From Temnothorax longispinosus (taxonomy: Eukaryota; Arthropoda; Insecta; Hymenoptera; Formicidae): a stretch of DNA of 64,000 bases. Under the pieces are notes generated by a model. The model did not search any database and was not told where the DNA came from. It saw nothing but the letters and a program-made list of their open reading frames with translations. The translations under genes and the position numbers were made by a program. Positions 1 to 11,225 of this stretch are shown here, piece after piece (position 1 is the stretch's first letter; the number at the start of each line of letters is the position of its first letter). The stretch spans positions 18,689,579 to 18,753,578 of the forward strand of contig NC_092359.1 in NCBI RefSeq assembly GCF_030848805.1, given 5' to 3'.

Positions 1-2660
1 ATAACACATTAGAACAACAAATTTTACGAGCAATAATAGTTGAAGATACAAAGGAACAAAATTTTAATGCCGATATTCCAAATAATAGTTCTCTCATATC
101 AACACCTGAACCTCTGACTATAGTTACAACTCCAAAGCAACAAAATTTTAATACCGATATTCCAAGTAATAGTCCTGTCATATCAACATCTGAAATTCTG
201 ACCATAGTTACAACTCCAAAGCAACAAAATTTTAATGCCGATATTCCAAATAACAATTCTCTCAGATCAACACCTGAAACTGTGAATATAGTTACTCCAG
301 TACTTATTGTTAGTGGTAAGAATAAAATATTTTTTATTCTATTCATTTTCCACAATTTTTACAAATTGAATTTATAGTTACATATTTCAAGACAATCTTT
401 TTTATTCTTACATTAATCCTGTCTAATTATTTTATATTAACGTAAATGTTAATAATTATAAATAATAATAAATTAGTAAAATAAATATTTGGAAAAGTAT
501 GAAATTTATTAAATATTAATAATTATTGAATGTATAAAATATTAATAAATAACAAAATATACCTATATATATATATATATAATAAATAGATATTTTAATA
601 AAATAAATAAATAGTAATAACTATAAAAAAATAATATTTGGTTATGTAATAATAACTGTTTTTTTTCCAGATGATTTATTGATAAAAAGTTGAACATCTG
701 GATCAGGTGTGAAACGACGCTTAATTAGTTATGATGAATACGTAAGAAATATGATACATATTTTATATATACATATTATATATTTATTATATAATACAAT
801 TATATATATAATATAACTATATTATATAATAAATATATGTATATATTTAACACATATTTATCAATTTGTGTTGGGTGTATACAGAAACGAAGGCAGATTA
901 AACAACGATTTAAGAAATAAGCTTGCAAAAATAATTGTCAGTAAAGAGCTGTCACCTGATATAAACTACACTCTTAATAACAACAGAGTATCCTTCTTGA
1001 GCGAACATATAAAAAAATTGTTTCCTACTGAAGAAAAGGTTAATTCAGTTTATGTATAATATAGTAAAAAAATAATATAACAATATAATTAAGTTATAGT
1101 ATACTTACTAATATTTTGTTTCTAATTATTTTGTTAATTTTATTTTGCAGAGTGTGTGGTATATAAAAAATGAGAGAAGTGAGTCACAAGGTAAAGGAAA
1201 AATTTTAACAAGATACTACGCAACGCGAAGGAAATTTATCAAGGCAGGCTTGATCAATGTGAAGGCTTCGACTACTGAAAATAATAGTAATATAATATTT
1301 ATATTATCTGATAAGAAAATGTTTTCAAGTAAAAAATATCATTTTTATTTAACATTGCATTTGTCTATTTTTTTTAGATGAGTTAAATGACGATGACATT
1401 GACGGATAGGAAAAATATTTATTATGGTTGAAAAATAATTCTAATCCATGGCACAAAGTTAGTGACTACTGATCTTTGACTTCTAAAAAACGACTTAAAA
1501 ATTTTGCATCAAGTTATCAATCTTGTCATGAATATATGGATCAGTTTCCAGCTTTCTCGGATCCATTAGGCTATCTGTTAGTGAGTACATCACATTATTT
1601 TAATATAAAGAATACAAATCGTTATTTACTATTATAAATATATATTGTATTTTCTGTTTGTATGTATGTGTATGTATAATGTACGCGCACATGCGCATGC
1701 GTTGTACAGATACATAAATAATATATAATATAAATAACTTCGTTTTTTTAAGCTGGAACAAGATTTTGAAATATTATATCCGGAATGCAATTTGAAATTT
1801 TATGTTGCTTGGCCAAAACTATCTGATTTTATATGTAACAAACTAAGTACCAAAGCCAAAAGTCGTTTGAATCATGTCTTTACACCAGGTAAGATATTTA
1901 ATTATGTCTAATTTATTGATGTGATTGTACCAGTGTGAAGTGATTATATTAATTTATTTTTTATATTTTTAATACATCTATTCTTATTTCAACAGATGGT
2001 ATTAAAGCTGCAACTCTCTCTTTGATGCCTCATTTGTTTCCTGTGATTACAGTAAAAAAAAGAAAACCAAAAAATTGGAGACCTTCTAGAGAAGAATGTG
2101 AAGAAGCATTTCTTCTACATGTAAAGGTGAATTAAATTGACTTTCACTTTTATCTCTCTATCTTCTATATACGTTATATTTTTAATGATAAAAAATAAAT
2201 ATTTATATTATTAAAATAAAACTACTTTACTTACTTATATTATATTGTATTCTATTTTACTCTACTTACTTTTATTATATTATATTGATAATATCTTTAT
2301 TTCTGTTAAACAATTGCAGATTTGAAAACAAAATTAGAAGAACGAACAAATAAACTACAGTCATTTGGTTTGACTTCGCAACCCATCGCAGTGATAGTTG
2401 GTTCATCTTTTGACGAAATCAGTCAGTGCTTTGTTTCAATCAATCAATTCAGGTATGAGGGTAGAGTCACCATTGAAAGCCGTGGACTTCGTTTTCAAGT
2501 CATGTAATGCTCTAAACATTAAATTTCCTCCCGAAGTAGGATAGCTCTTTATGTATCTACAGAGAGCTATATGTAATATTGAAACTGTGTGGGATAAGCA
2601 AAAAAACTCTCAACTTACTACTAGTGTTCTTGCTGCAATTCAAGAATACAAATCACTTTA
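1..2660 (+). pseudogene. decayed multi-exon SAMD3-like gene (probable transposon ORF 1)
   Basis: A run of exon-like blocks bounded by AG/GT signals: 1-315, 671-741, 885-1038, 1151-about 1282, 1378-1580, 1753-1888, 1996-2126 and 2320-2660. The last three resemble the C-terminal part of the SAMD3-like uncharacterised proteins of insects and fish, including the stretch around LTSQPIAVIVG and the tail around TVWDKQKNSQ. It is broken: in-frame stops near 692, 1407 and 1455, a frameshift near 2461 and a stop near 2541 where relatives carry Trp. The block starting at 885 also fits the family (LFPTEEK). The gene continues left of the window. The protein's role is not established. The C2H2/transposase-like ORF directly downstream suggests both are parts of one mobile element (inference). 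Confidence 0.6.
57..308 (+). repeat. in-frame 84-bp tandem repeat, three copies
   Basis: The phrase beginning CAAAATTTTAAT recurs at 57, 141 and 225, an exact 84-bp period, so each unit encodes 28 residues of the form NFNADIPNN...TIVTTPKQ. The array lies inside the first open exon and ends just before a GTAAG donor at 316. A period divisible by three keeps the frame, as expected of a coding repeat rather than a satellite. Confidence 0.85.
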
Positions 2661-2706
2661 ATTATAATTAAATAGAACTTATAATTAAGTGTTTTGATAG
2701 CATATC

Positions 2707-5083
2707 ATGCCAACATGCTTTTTATGTAAATAGACAAAAACCTCTGTCAACGGTCTGTTGACACATTTTAACATAATACATTATGCTAATTCATTTACAG
2801 TTTTTAAATGTGGTGAAACTGGATGCCATCGAAAATGGTCATCGTGGAATTCTTTGCGAAAACATTTACTTGGATCTTGTCATAATTTTCCTGCTTGGTC
2901 TCTTTTAAACGAGCCTCTTGCTAAGCATATTAAATTGAATGAAAAACAAAATTGTAATGAACTTGTTGACGAAAGTATAACGACTAACTCTAATATGTCA
3001 TTAGAAGAAGTTTCTGTTAATAAACAATTAATTAACTCTTACCGAATTTAAGTGTCTTATAACAGATCACAGTAATGCTTTTGTTGCAAAATTATACAAT
3101 AAACCTTCAATCCCGCGAAATCATATTCAGTCTATTATTGAAGACAGTACATTTCTCATAAATAGTTATGTTTCCATTTTGAAAGAAAAAGTTGTTTCAA
3201 CTTTAAGTACTGCATTTGATTCTGATGATAAAATAGTGACAGATATTATATCTATGTTTGATTGTCTATAAAATCCATTTGATCATCTTACAACTGAGTA
3301 TCAACGCTTAGCATATTTTAAATTGTCTGGTAATTATATAGCTCCTGTTCAGTATCTTATAGGCAAAAGAAGAGTACGTAAAAATACTGGATCATTTATT
3401 GCTAAAAAAATTAAAGATGTTTACATCACACGTGCGTGGAAAGTGGCCCATTACGCGCGTGACACGCGCGTAATGGGCCACTTTCCACGCACTTGTAATA
3501 TAAAATAGGGTGTGTAACACGTGTGTTAAGTTGGAAATTGGACGTGCGGAGTGGACGCACGAGCCGGAGGCGAGTTACAGCACTTGTTACATAAATAACT
3601 ATTATGGTTATTTTACCTTTGAGACAGGTATTACAGAAATTCTTTGAACTGCCTGATACTTTTACTGCTACAATGTATTATATTAATTCACTTAAAGAAT
3701 CGGATAGTATAAAGAATTTTATTCAATCTAAACTTTGGCATTAAAAGAAAAAAAGTTTTGGAAATAATGCTATTGTCATACTACTTTTTGTTTATTACGA
3801 TGATTGGCAAACAAATAATCCATTAGGATCTCATTCCGCTTCTATTGGAGGAGTATATTGTTATGTACCCTGCTTGCCACCTGAATGTCTATCTCGTTTA
3901 GAGAATTTTTTCTTAGCCCTTTTGTTTCAGTCTCAGGATCACAAAGAATTTGGAAACAAACAAACATTTGCACCTTTAATTGAAGAACTTAATTTTTTAG
4001 AACAGAATGGCATAACAATTAATGTAAATGTTGATATTTATAAAATCTACTTTGTATTAGGTTTGCTATTTGGCGACAATTTAGGAATCCATGTCATGTG
4101 TGGATTTATTAAGAGTTTTCGAGCTAACTATGCATGCAGATTTTGTAAATTACATCGTACTATTTATTAAACTACCACCCTTGAAGATAAATCTGTTCTA
4201 AGAACACGTACATCTTATGCAATTGATGTAGCTTTAGATAACAGTTCAGTTACTGGAGTTACAGATTACAGAAGAATGTGTCTTTAATGCAGTCAATTCT
4301 TTTCATGTAATAGACAATGCTTACGTTGACATTATGCATGATGTTATAGAAGGTATTGCTCACTATGATATGATATATACCAATAATAAGTCATTTTATT
4401 GAAATAGGTAATTTTAATTTGTCTGATCTTAATTACAGCGTGCAAATGTTTTGATTATGGCCCTATTGCGCAAAACAAGCCACCTTCTATTGCTAATGAT
4501 TTTGCAACAAAAACCAAACTTAAAATGACAGCATCAATGTTAATCTTTTGTAGACTTTTTGGAATAATTATTGGGTATCGTATAAAATTATACAATGACG
4601 AATTTTAAAAATTGTATTTGCTATTAAAAGAAATTATTGAAGTTTTGCACAGCAGATCAGTGTCAGAGGAATCTGTTTCTATATTTAAAATATTAGTTTT
4701 GGAACATCATAATCAGTACATAAAATGTACGAACCAACATTTAAAACCAAAACATCACAATCTTATTCACTATATATACGCGTGTCATGATGCTATCTGG
4801 ACCACTTATTTCATTATCTGTGATGAGACTTGAGAGTTTTCATAAAAATCTTAAGAAAATTTCTAATGTTGTAATGTCAAGAAAAAATATTGCTCTTTCC
4901 ATTGCTACTCGGCATCAGCTTTTGTTTTGTTATAAACTTATGGCTCAGGAAAGTATTATTCCAAACATTCAGGTAGGGTCAAAAAAGAACATTAATATTA
5001 GTAAGATGGATATGTATGGAGCGTGCGCGAGAAGTCGCGATCGAGGCAGCGAGTTTAAAAAATATTTTATTTTAACATCTTAA
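2707..5083 (+). pseudogene. decayed C2H2 zinc-finger / transposase-like ORF (probable transposon ORF 2)
   Basis: From the ATG at 2707 the frame reads two C2H2 zinc fingers (C-x2-C then H..H, and FKCGETGC followed by H-x5-H around 2812-2880). Then comes a long body found in a widespread insect protein family of transposon origin, with the pieces NADFC-like CRFCKLHR near 4135-4160, HNLIHYIY near 4758 and a C-terminal SRKNIALSIATRHQLLFCYK block near 4880-4930. The fragments change frame several times and contain in-frame stops (TAG at 2731, TAA near 3270 and 3742, TAA at 4168). A MITE interrupts it at 3420-3603. Intact relatives are several hundred residues long, so this copy cannot make protein. 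I do not assign a named transposon superfamily. Confidence 0.65.
3420..3603 (+). mobile_element. MITE family M1, copy 1 (inserted in the transposase-like pseudogene)
   Basis: A near-perfect palindrome (arms GTGCGTGGAAAGTGG / CCACTTTCCACGCAC around a GCGCGTAATGGGCCA core) is followed by a GC-richer body with GACGCACGAGCCGGAGGCGAG and ends near CTTGTTACATAAATAACT. The same arrangement recurs at 56397-56583 (reversed) and 58783-59004, with a fragment at 47206-47248. The insertion splits the reading frame of the surrounding pseudogene. No coding capacity. Confidence 0.75.
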
Positions 5084-5399
5084 TATATTTTCATCGAGTT
5101 TTAGATTTGGAACTAAATGAAATAAACCGAATAAATAACGTTTACTTCGCCAGTCAATAATTAGCTTGTTCTCCAAAATCTTTCCCCGTCCCGCATCCCC
5201 GTCCCCCCCGCGCAATGCCAAGTTTACCGATTAATCCCCCGGACATCTTTCGAGTGGGGCGCCTGCCTCGCGCCCAAGTAACACCCGCGCTAATAGCCGT
5301 CCGTTTCTCTTGCGCTTTCAGCTCGATGAAAATCACAACCATAAGCCGGTGTTCTCCAATTGCTCGAATTACGCGCCGGTGGTGAAGGAGGAGGAACCA

Positions 5400-6111
5400 C
5401 CTGGCACGGTGGTGATCCAGGTGCTCGCCGAGGATAGGGATCCGCCGGAGGAAGGAGGTATTGTATGGCAGCGCGACATCATCGCGTATATCACATATAC
5501 GGTATATGTCACACGTGTCACGCATAAAACGTTTGTGGTAAATTATGCGCGTGGTAAAAAAACAAAAAAGACAATGGAAGGCCGCAGCTGGATGCCGTGT
5601 GCATATTTAGGCCGGGATTCATAATCAGATCTTATTTCAAGACCGTCTTAAGTAATATAATACGTCTTAAGATGCTAATACGGCTCTGTGATTGGTTCAT
5701 GACGTCTTAAGATTGTACTTAAGATGGTCTTAAATATAAGAACCGACTATGAATACCGGCAAAGTCACCATCGAAGACGTCGATGACAACGGACCCGTCT
5801 TCGACAAAGTTAACGTCTCGCTAACTACCTAAGTAACTTAGGTAGTTAGCGAGACGTACCACTTTGCTGTCTCGAAGACTGGTTCGTTGTCATCGACGTC
5901 TTCGATGGTGACTTTAAATATGCACACGGCATCCAGCTGCGGCCTTCCATTGTCTTTTTTGTTTTTTTACCACGCGCATAATTTACCACAAACGTTTTAT
6001 GCGTGACACGTGTAACATGTATACGCGATGATGTCGCGCTGCCATACAATACCTCCTTCCTCCGGCGGATCCCTATCCTCAGCTTGCACTTGAATCACCA
6101 CCGTGCCATGT
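5400..6111. repeat. large imperfect palindrome built on cadherin sequence
   Basis: Left arm 5400-5840 matches the reverse complement of right arm 5842-6111, with the axis at the perfect palindrome CTACCTAAGTAACTTAGGTAG near 5841. The left arm alone carries a 151-bp MITE. Arm mismatches near 5415-5432 versus 6080-6100 fall mostly at third codon positions of the cadherin frame. A smaller inverted pair follows at 6190-6260 (CTTATCTCACGGTAC and its complement). Confidence 0.85.
5610..5760 (+). mobile_element. MITE with about 43-bp terminal inverted repeats
   Basis: The ends read GCCGGGATTCATA and, reversed, GCCGGTATTCATA, continuing inward through AAGACCGTCTTAAG-type sequence. The right arm of the surrounding palindrome is the empty site: 5' ATATTTAAAGTCACC there, versus ATATTTA-element-AAAGTCACC here. 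That fixes the limits to within a base and shows at most one duplicated base, so the superfamily is uncertain. Confidence 0.8.
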
Positions 6112-6280
6112 AAAATTCAACAACAAGACGGGCATCATCAGGACGACCCAGATGCTCGACAGGGACGAACCCGCCAGAGAAAAGGAGGCTTATCTCACGG
6201 TACTCGCAACTGACAATGTAATAAGGCCGCCCTTATCAGTTGCTTGTACCGTGAGATAAGCACCTAAGTTACCAACTCGT

Positions 6281-7547
6281 TACCAACTTCCTTGCGACTC
6301 GTATTTGCAAATACGAATCTAAATTATATTTATAATATAGTTTCATATTTATTATAGTCGTTCATATTTATTATAATGTTTTTTGTAATACATGTTTTTT
6401 GTATAAGCATGAAAATATATATGTTAATTAATTTTCCACATCATTTAACTTCCATTATTTACTATTATAAGGCAAATCTATTGTTAAACCATATTTATTG
6501 CCCGATATTTGAAATCGTGCGTTTCGCACAAACAGACGGAAACGAGTCTTTCTCGCCGAATATCTCTCTTACTATGACCTTCGGATAGCTAAACATCAAG
6601 TGATGAAGTTTAAATATACGTAAATATGTATGTTAGGTTTCAGATCGCGCTTTAAACGACACACGAGAAGATTATTAACTTCATCGCGCTGTCACGATCA
6701 TTTAAACGCTGGTCTCTTTGAAAAGTCTGTTGTACATTTTGACACGTGTATACATTCGTACGAACAGTTGGCTATTTCGCGTTTCTTCGGCTCAAGAAAG
6801 GGCATGAAGTCATGGTTTTATGCTCGCGGCTGAACCCAGCGATCGAGGTTGAACAATCGCGCAGACTTATGCCGATCTGAAAAGGTTTGTTATTACTATT
6901 CAATATTGAAACTTGCTTGTCGCTGTAGTAAATAAATCGCGTGAATTTATTTGGGTTAGGTCTCAATATAATTCGCAACATTATTTTATATGTAATGAAA
7001 ATATCGGTTGTTTGTTTTATTCAAGCATATTGATAATCCTAGAGGTAGAACAATCTCAGGATTACAAAACTGAGAAAAATAAAAATCTTTATGTGAGTAT
7101 CATTGCAAATAGCAATATAACAAATAGTAGTCTGTGGTATATTCAATTACGTTTAACAGTGCGCATTTTGCGTTAGTTGCCAGACAAAATAAATTTTGAC
7201 CGTTTTCTACGTGAGGGTACAATGAGCATGGTAAATAACTTGATCAATTGGGCCACGCCAAATAGCACAAAGAACGTGATTTTGCGAAAGACTTTGAACG
7301 ATCTCGGAAGGGTGAGTCATCAGAATTCAAAATTGTTTACAGCCTCTACTGAACGGAAGATGAACGGTTTAGAAAAAAAGAAAAATTGTAAAAAATTATC
7401 ACTCTTTAAAATTACACATTTGTAAACACGAGAATTATATTTGAAAGATTTTTTTTTGAAACTTGATGAAGAAGTACATGTGTAACTGCATTTCTGTGTA
7501 TTGATTTTGTGAATTTATAATTAATGTAATTATAGTTACAATTAGTT

Positions 7548-7596
<49 letters not shown>

Positions 7597-7899
7597 TCAA
7601 CATAACACGCAAAAGAAACGTTAAAGTCAGTTTATCGTTATCGTTCAAATTATGTTGACAGCTTTTAACAAACTAGTATGCCTTACTTTTCAAGAGCGAA
7701 ATTTATATATACTTGAAAAATTTCAATTGCAAATGAACCAATAATTACAAATAAAAAAAATGTGTGTGGATAAAAAAAGGGAGGAAACAAAACTTGGGAC
7801 ACTTCTATTTATCTATATATATAGTGTCGGCTATAACGGTCTACTTTTAGTATAGTACGTATCACTTCGAGATAAATGTTCAACATTTGATGAACTATA
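6281..7899. other. AT-rich intergenic stretch without a recognisable gene
   Basis: Only short ORFs that resemble no family I know. A possible exon ends at a GTGAGT donor near 7312 (frame around MSMVNNLINWATPN, 7220-7311), but no partner exon is visible. A (TA)n(CA)n microsatellite occupies 7552-7596. Confidence 0.4.
7552..7596. repeat. (TA)n(CA)n microsatellite
   Basis: About 34 bases of alternating T and A followed by a CACACACA run. Confidence 0.95.
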
Positions 7900-8340
7900 A
7901 TAGCAGCGCCGACCACGGTTTTGAACAACGGTATAAAGATTCCCGTACTCGGTCTCGGCACCTGGCAGGCAGGCGTAAGTAAAATCTCATGATTGTTTCT
8001 CTCTCGAAGAAACTTAACTTTTTCGTTCAGATTTGTTTACCGACATCTGGGTATCCAACGAGAAAGAGCTAGACGATATCTTTCAATGTCAGTGATAACA
8101 CAAAGTTCGTGATCATTAACGGAACCGTACGCGCAAACAACTTGTGTGCTTAAATAGCTTGCGACGGATCAAATTCTTGCAATTGAAAACTACTATCCGA
8201 AAATTAAAAAATTGATCTCTCAGCTTAAACTTTTAAAAATATTTCATTATCCTAGCTTTAGATGTTTTCTTCTTCCATTTGCCGAAATAAAGAAATCTTT
8301 TGAGCACACCGCATCTTGAAATTCTAATTTATTTAATTTA

Positions 8341-8712
8341 CAACAATGGAAATATTAATTGACTCTACTGGCCATTATAATCGCCAAGACAATATACGAC
8401 CACGATTTGGTTCGATTATCGTCATGTAATCTTTGATACTTACATAAAGCATCTCATTTAAATAATTAAATTTATTGCGAAAAATATTACCTCAGCCAGG
8501 GTTCGAACTTGGAACCTCCCTCATTCCGTGATGGGTGTTGTACCAATTCGACCACTGAGGCATGTGGTAATATTTATCGCAATAACCTGTATTAAACTAA
8601 TTATTTAAATAAGATGCTTATATATGAGTATCAAATATTACATGACAATAATCGAACCAAATTGTGGTCGTATATTGTCTTGGCAATTATAATGACCAGT
8701 AGAGTCGATTCA
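8341..8712. mobile_element. palindromic element with tRNA-like core, copy 1
   Basis: Arms of about 120 bp (8345-8480 and 8565-8712) are reverse complements, both carrying GACTCTACTGG, TTATAATCGCCAAGACAATA and GATTATCGTCATGTAAT-type sequence. They enclose a 71-nt tRNA-like segment at 8490-8560. The right end abuts the inverted AKR fragment. A second, half-length copy (core plus right arm) lies at 10372-10627 in the same pseudogene intron. Confidence 0.75.
8490..8560 (-). other. tRNA-like sequence (tRNA-derived core or tRNA pseudogene)
   Basis: Read on the minus strand it begins CCTCAGTGGTCGAATTGG and ends GGTTCCAAGTTCGAACC...CTGAGG. The first and last seven bases can pair, an A-box-like TGGTCGAATTGG and a B-box-like GTTCGAACC are present, and length is 71 nt. 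The anticodon stem pairs only three bases (CCC/GGG), so I do not call a functional tRNA. Confidence 0.55.
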
Positions 8713-8916
8713 ACCAGATTACGGCTATGAAAGGAATTCCATATAGCTTGCTTGTAATAAACAGATCTTCTCTCTTCACGACACCTTCCGCTATTTTCTC
8801 CTGGATAACGGCACCAACTTCCTTCTCGTTGCCATATAAGCTTTAGCGCAATCGATATGTCTGTAGCTGATATCAATGGCATCTTTTACAGCTTGTGTAA
8901 CTTCTCCTGGTTTAGA
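8712..8916 (-). pseudogene. inverted fragment of AKR exon 2
   Basis: The reverse complement matches the first 200 nt of exon 2 of the intact AKR (13629-13832) very closely, starting right after a TTTCAG acceptor and reading KPGEVTQAVKDAIDI then RHIDCAKAY. Two separate 2-base AT insertions, each at a TATGG site, shift the frame. The neighbouring intron sequence (8917 to about 9600) also matches the intact gene's intron (about 12970-13628), so this is a segmental inverted duplicate and not a retrocopy. Confidence 0.85.
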
Positions 8917-9600
8917 CTGAAATAAAAACGAATTAAATTAATATCTCTGACCATTTTTTTCAAGGGTCGGACTTTCTTTCTCAAGAAAGGTCTAGCGTGC
9001 AGGTCTAAATCGCAAAAGTGTTAATATTTAATGTTATCTATGTATATTACGTTTCTCAAAAGCCAACAGATAATAAAATTCTAATTATAAGATAAAAGAA
9101 GTTAAAATGTAAGCCCGGAAATTATTTCCTAGATTTCACAAATAATTTTAGGATTAAACATTATATTACTTCGATGATCTCGAATAGATATACATATACG
9201 TGAATGAAACACATAATGCGTTTTACGGAACCCAGGGATTATCATCTCCATTACATGATAAGTGAAACATTACATAAAAATGTTCACGACAAACATTTTT
9301 TTCGCTAAAAAAGACTGCTTATTGAAGCAAATAAAAAATAGAAAATGTGGGCAAAAACTAAAGTGTATATATATGTAATCAAACAACAAATAAAATGTAT
9401 TATAAAATAAAATACATGTCAAGAGCATTTATTAAATAGGTTTCTTACTTCACTTTAAATATAATTTTTTCTCTCTTTGCCTTATTTAAAGTTCTCTCTT
9501 CTTTGAATTTTTGTATACTATGTATGGCACTGCCTGAAATAATTGCCTAATATTGCGCATCTGTTATCTCCACCATTTGACCTTCAGATCGTCGATTATA
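8712..9600 (-). repeat. inverted segmental duplication of AKR intron 1 / exon 2
   Basis: Matches the reverse complement of about 12970-13832 over nearly 900 bp with few substitutions; the partner carries a longer (AT)n run at 13203-13249. The far end is recognisable in the phrase TTCAGGCAGTGCC and its complement near 9528 and 13041. Confidence 0.8.
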
Positions 9601-10371
9601 TATGATGATGTTATAATAGTCTAGACGTCTAGACTTCAGGAATCAAATATGAATGTATTATTGATAATAATAACAAGATGCTAATATATTAATCATTCCA
9701 TTTTACTCATAATATCCCGATTTTTTATTCTATTAGGGTGAAAGACCGTATTACTGACAGTGTCCATATTACTGTCAATCAGAATTAAAATACTTTTTAA
9801 AATATGAAAACTATATCTTTATATTATTTTATTAATTTTTAATAAAATTTTTAAGAAATCTAATTATTATTATAACAATAAACTGAAACTAAAAGCTAAT
9901 CCACTAATTTAAAAAAGAACTTAAAGTTCGAGAAACTCATTTTTCTGCTCAGTTACGTCCATTTTTATTAGTAAAGTAGATGTAAGTAGCTGCAAAGATT
10001 ACCGATTATAGGCAAAATTTGAACAGTAAGTCTCACAGTAACACATTTTCTTGATAAAATAATGTTAAAATTAAAGAAAAAAAATATTTATATATAAAAA
10101 AAATTATTAATTTTTATAATATAATCTGGGTGAAACAAATACCTATTCCCTCCGTTGTGCAAACCTTCGGCTAGCAGCAGTCGGGAATAAAAAGTTTAGT
10201 TAGAAGAACTATCAGTAATGTGTTCATCTGGTATCTGGTTGCCAGAATTAGGAACACAGGATTTAGAGGTCACCAGTAAATTAGGTGCAATTGAGCTTGG
10301 TCATTATTATATTAATTAAAAATTAAGGATCACTTTTATTTATAACATTATATTACTTCGATGATCTCGAA
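9601..10371. other. AT-rich stretch inside the AKR pseudogene intron
   Basis: No gene or clear repeat seen. A perfect TCTAGACGTCTAGA palindrome lies near 9621. A short phrase ATTACTTCGATGATCTCGAA occurs at about 9167 and again at about 10352, marking another local duplication joint. Confidence 0.4.
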
Positions 10372-10627
10372 TAAATATTACCACATGTCTCAGTGGTCGA
10401 ATTGGTTCGACACCCATCATGGAATGAGGGAGATTCCAGGTTCGAACCCTGGCTGAGGTAATATTTTTCGCAATAAATTTAATTATTTAAATGAGATGCT
10501 TATATATAAGTATCAAAGATTACATGACAATAATCGAATCAAATCGTGGTCGTATTGTCTTGGCGATTATAATGGCCAGTAGAGTCGATTAATATTTCCA
10601 TTTTGTTGTTTATTATTTGACTGGCGA
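10372..10627 (+). mobile_element. palindromic element with tRNA-like core, copy 2 (left arm missing)
   Basis: The core (10388-10458) is the same tRNA-like sequence as at 8490-8560 but on the plus strand, with a perfect five-pair T stem (CCAGG TTCGAAC CCTGG). It is followed by the right arm: TTATTTAAATGAGATGC, then GGCGATTATAATGGCCAG and GAGTCGATTAATATTTCC, matching copy 1. The left arm is absent. Confidence 0.7.
10388..10458 (+). other. tRNA-like sequence, second copy
   Basis: Same 71-nt layout as the copy at 8490: A-box-like TGGTCGAATTGG, B-box-like GGTTCGAACC, terminal stem TCTCAG/CTGAGG. The anticodon arm is irregular. Confidence 0.55.
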
Positions 10628-11225
10628 AGTAAAAGTGATTTATTCTGTTTACTTAATTTAATCTCGTCTTAGGATGATCCGAAGGTTGTTGAGGAAGCAG
10701 TACATGACGCTGTTGACGCTGAATATCGACATTTCGATTGCCGCTACATATATCAGAATGAAAAGAAAATCGGCAAAGTATATATTACGCGAGAAGATCG
10801 CGAAAGGGGTCGTGAAGAGGGAGGATCTGTTCATCACTACCAAGGTACATTCGCGTTGTCCCATCGTCTGAAACCCGACAGAATTAAAAAAATCTATCAT
10901 AGTCAGTTGTGGAACGCGTTCCATAAACGAGAAAACGTGGTGCCGGCTTGCCGAAGATCCGTGGAGAACTTTGGTCTCGACTACGTGGACCTGTACTTCT
11001 GGTACACTGGCCCATATCTTATGCGGTAAAATTCCACGTTCGAACGCTTCTCGATGACTCAGAAGATGTTAGATCACGACATAATCATAGTCGTTAGATA
11101 AGAGTCAACGTTATCGTCGTTATTGACACGTTTATAACGCAACAGAAGAAAAAAATAAATATCGCGATTTTGCGTTTCGCGTTACGGTGAAAATAAAAAT
11201 CGCCGTTCCTGCAGCTTACGTCGCG

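Larger units (their letters stand above)
5322..6280 (+). pseudogene. CadN: rearranged neural-cadherin exon fragments
   Basis: Behind a good acceptor (CGCTTTCAG, ending at 5321) lies a cadherin repeat piece from a DENxNxKPVF calcium-binding linker through YAPVVKEEEPPGTVV to AEDRDPPEEGG (5322-5459). A second piece at 5761-5835 reads KVTIEDVDDNGPVFDKVN and a third at 6108-6225 reads FNNKTGIIRT...LDRDEPAREKEAYL. These are the parts of a single arthropod neural-cadherin repeat, but in the wrong order, interrupted by a MITE and by inverted copies of themselves. The usual DENDN motif reads DENHN here. No open frame joins the parts, so I call it a dead fragment of a gene located elsewhere. Assignment to CadN rather than another classic cadherin is by recollection of the family. 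Confidence 0.65.
7900..11030 (+). pseudogene. decayed aldo-keto reductase gene, forward copy
   Basis: Exon 1 (7900-7974, 25 codons, ending IPVLGLGTWQAG and a GTAAGT donor) has the same length as exon 1 of the intact gene at 12464, but its start codon is ATA. Exon 2 (10673-10844) reads DDPKVVEEAVHDAVDA...RHFDCRYIYQNEKK then slips one base; its 172-nt length confirms a 1-nt indel. Exon 3 (10907-11029) reads LWNAFHKREN...NFGLDYVDLYFWYTGP and stops. AKR enzymes need the tetrad Asp, Tyr, Lys, His; the LIHWP motif with the catalytic His is frameshifted away. The 2.7 kb between exons 1 and 2 holds an inverted AKR fragment and two palindromic elements. Its sequence differs clearly from the intact neighbour, so it was a separate paralogue before it died. 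Confidence 0.8.

Noticed and set aside
5154..5525. Minus-strand 123-codon ORF over the cadherin exon
   Set aside because: It is the antisense shadow of the cadherin frame in GC-rich sequence.
8490..8560. Functional tRNA gene
   Set aside because: Terminal and T stems are fine, but the anticodon stem cannot form five pairs, and the copies lie inside an inverted-repeat element.
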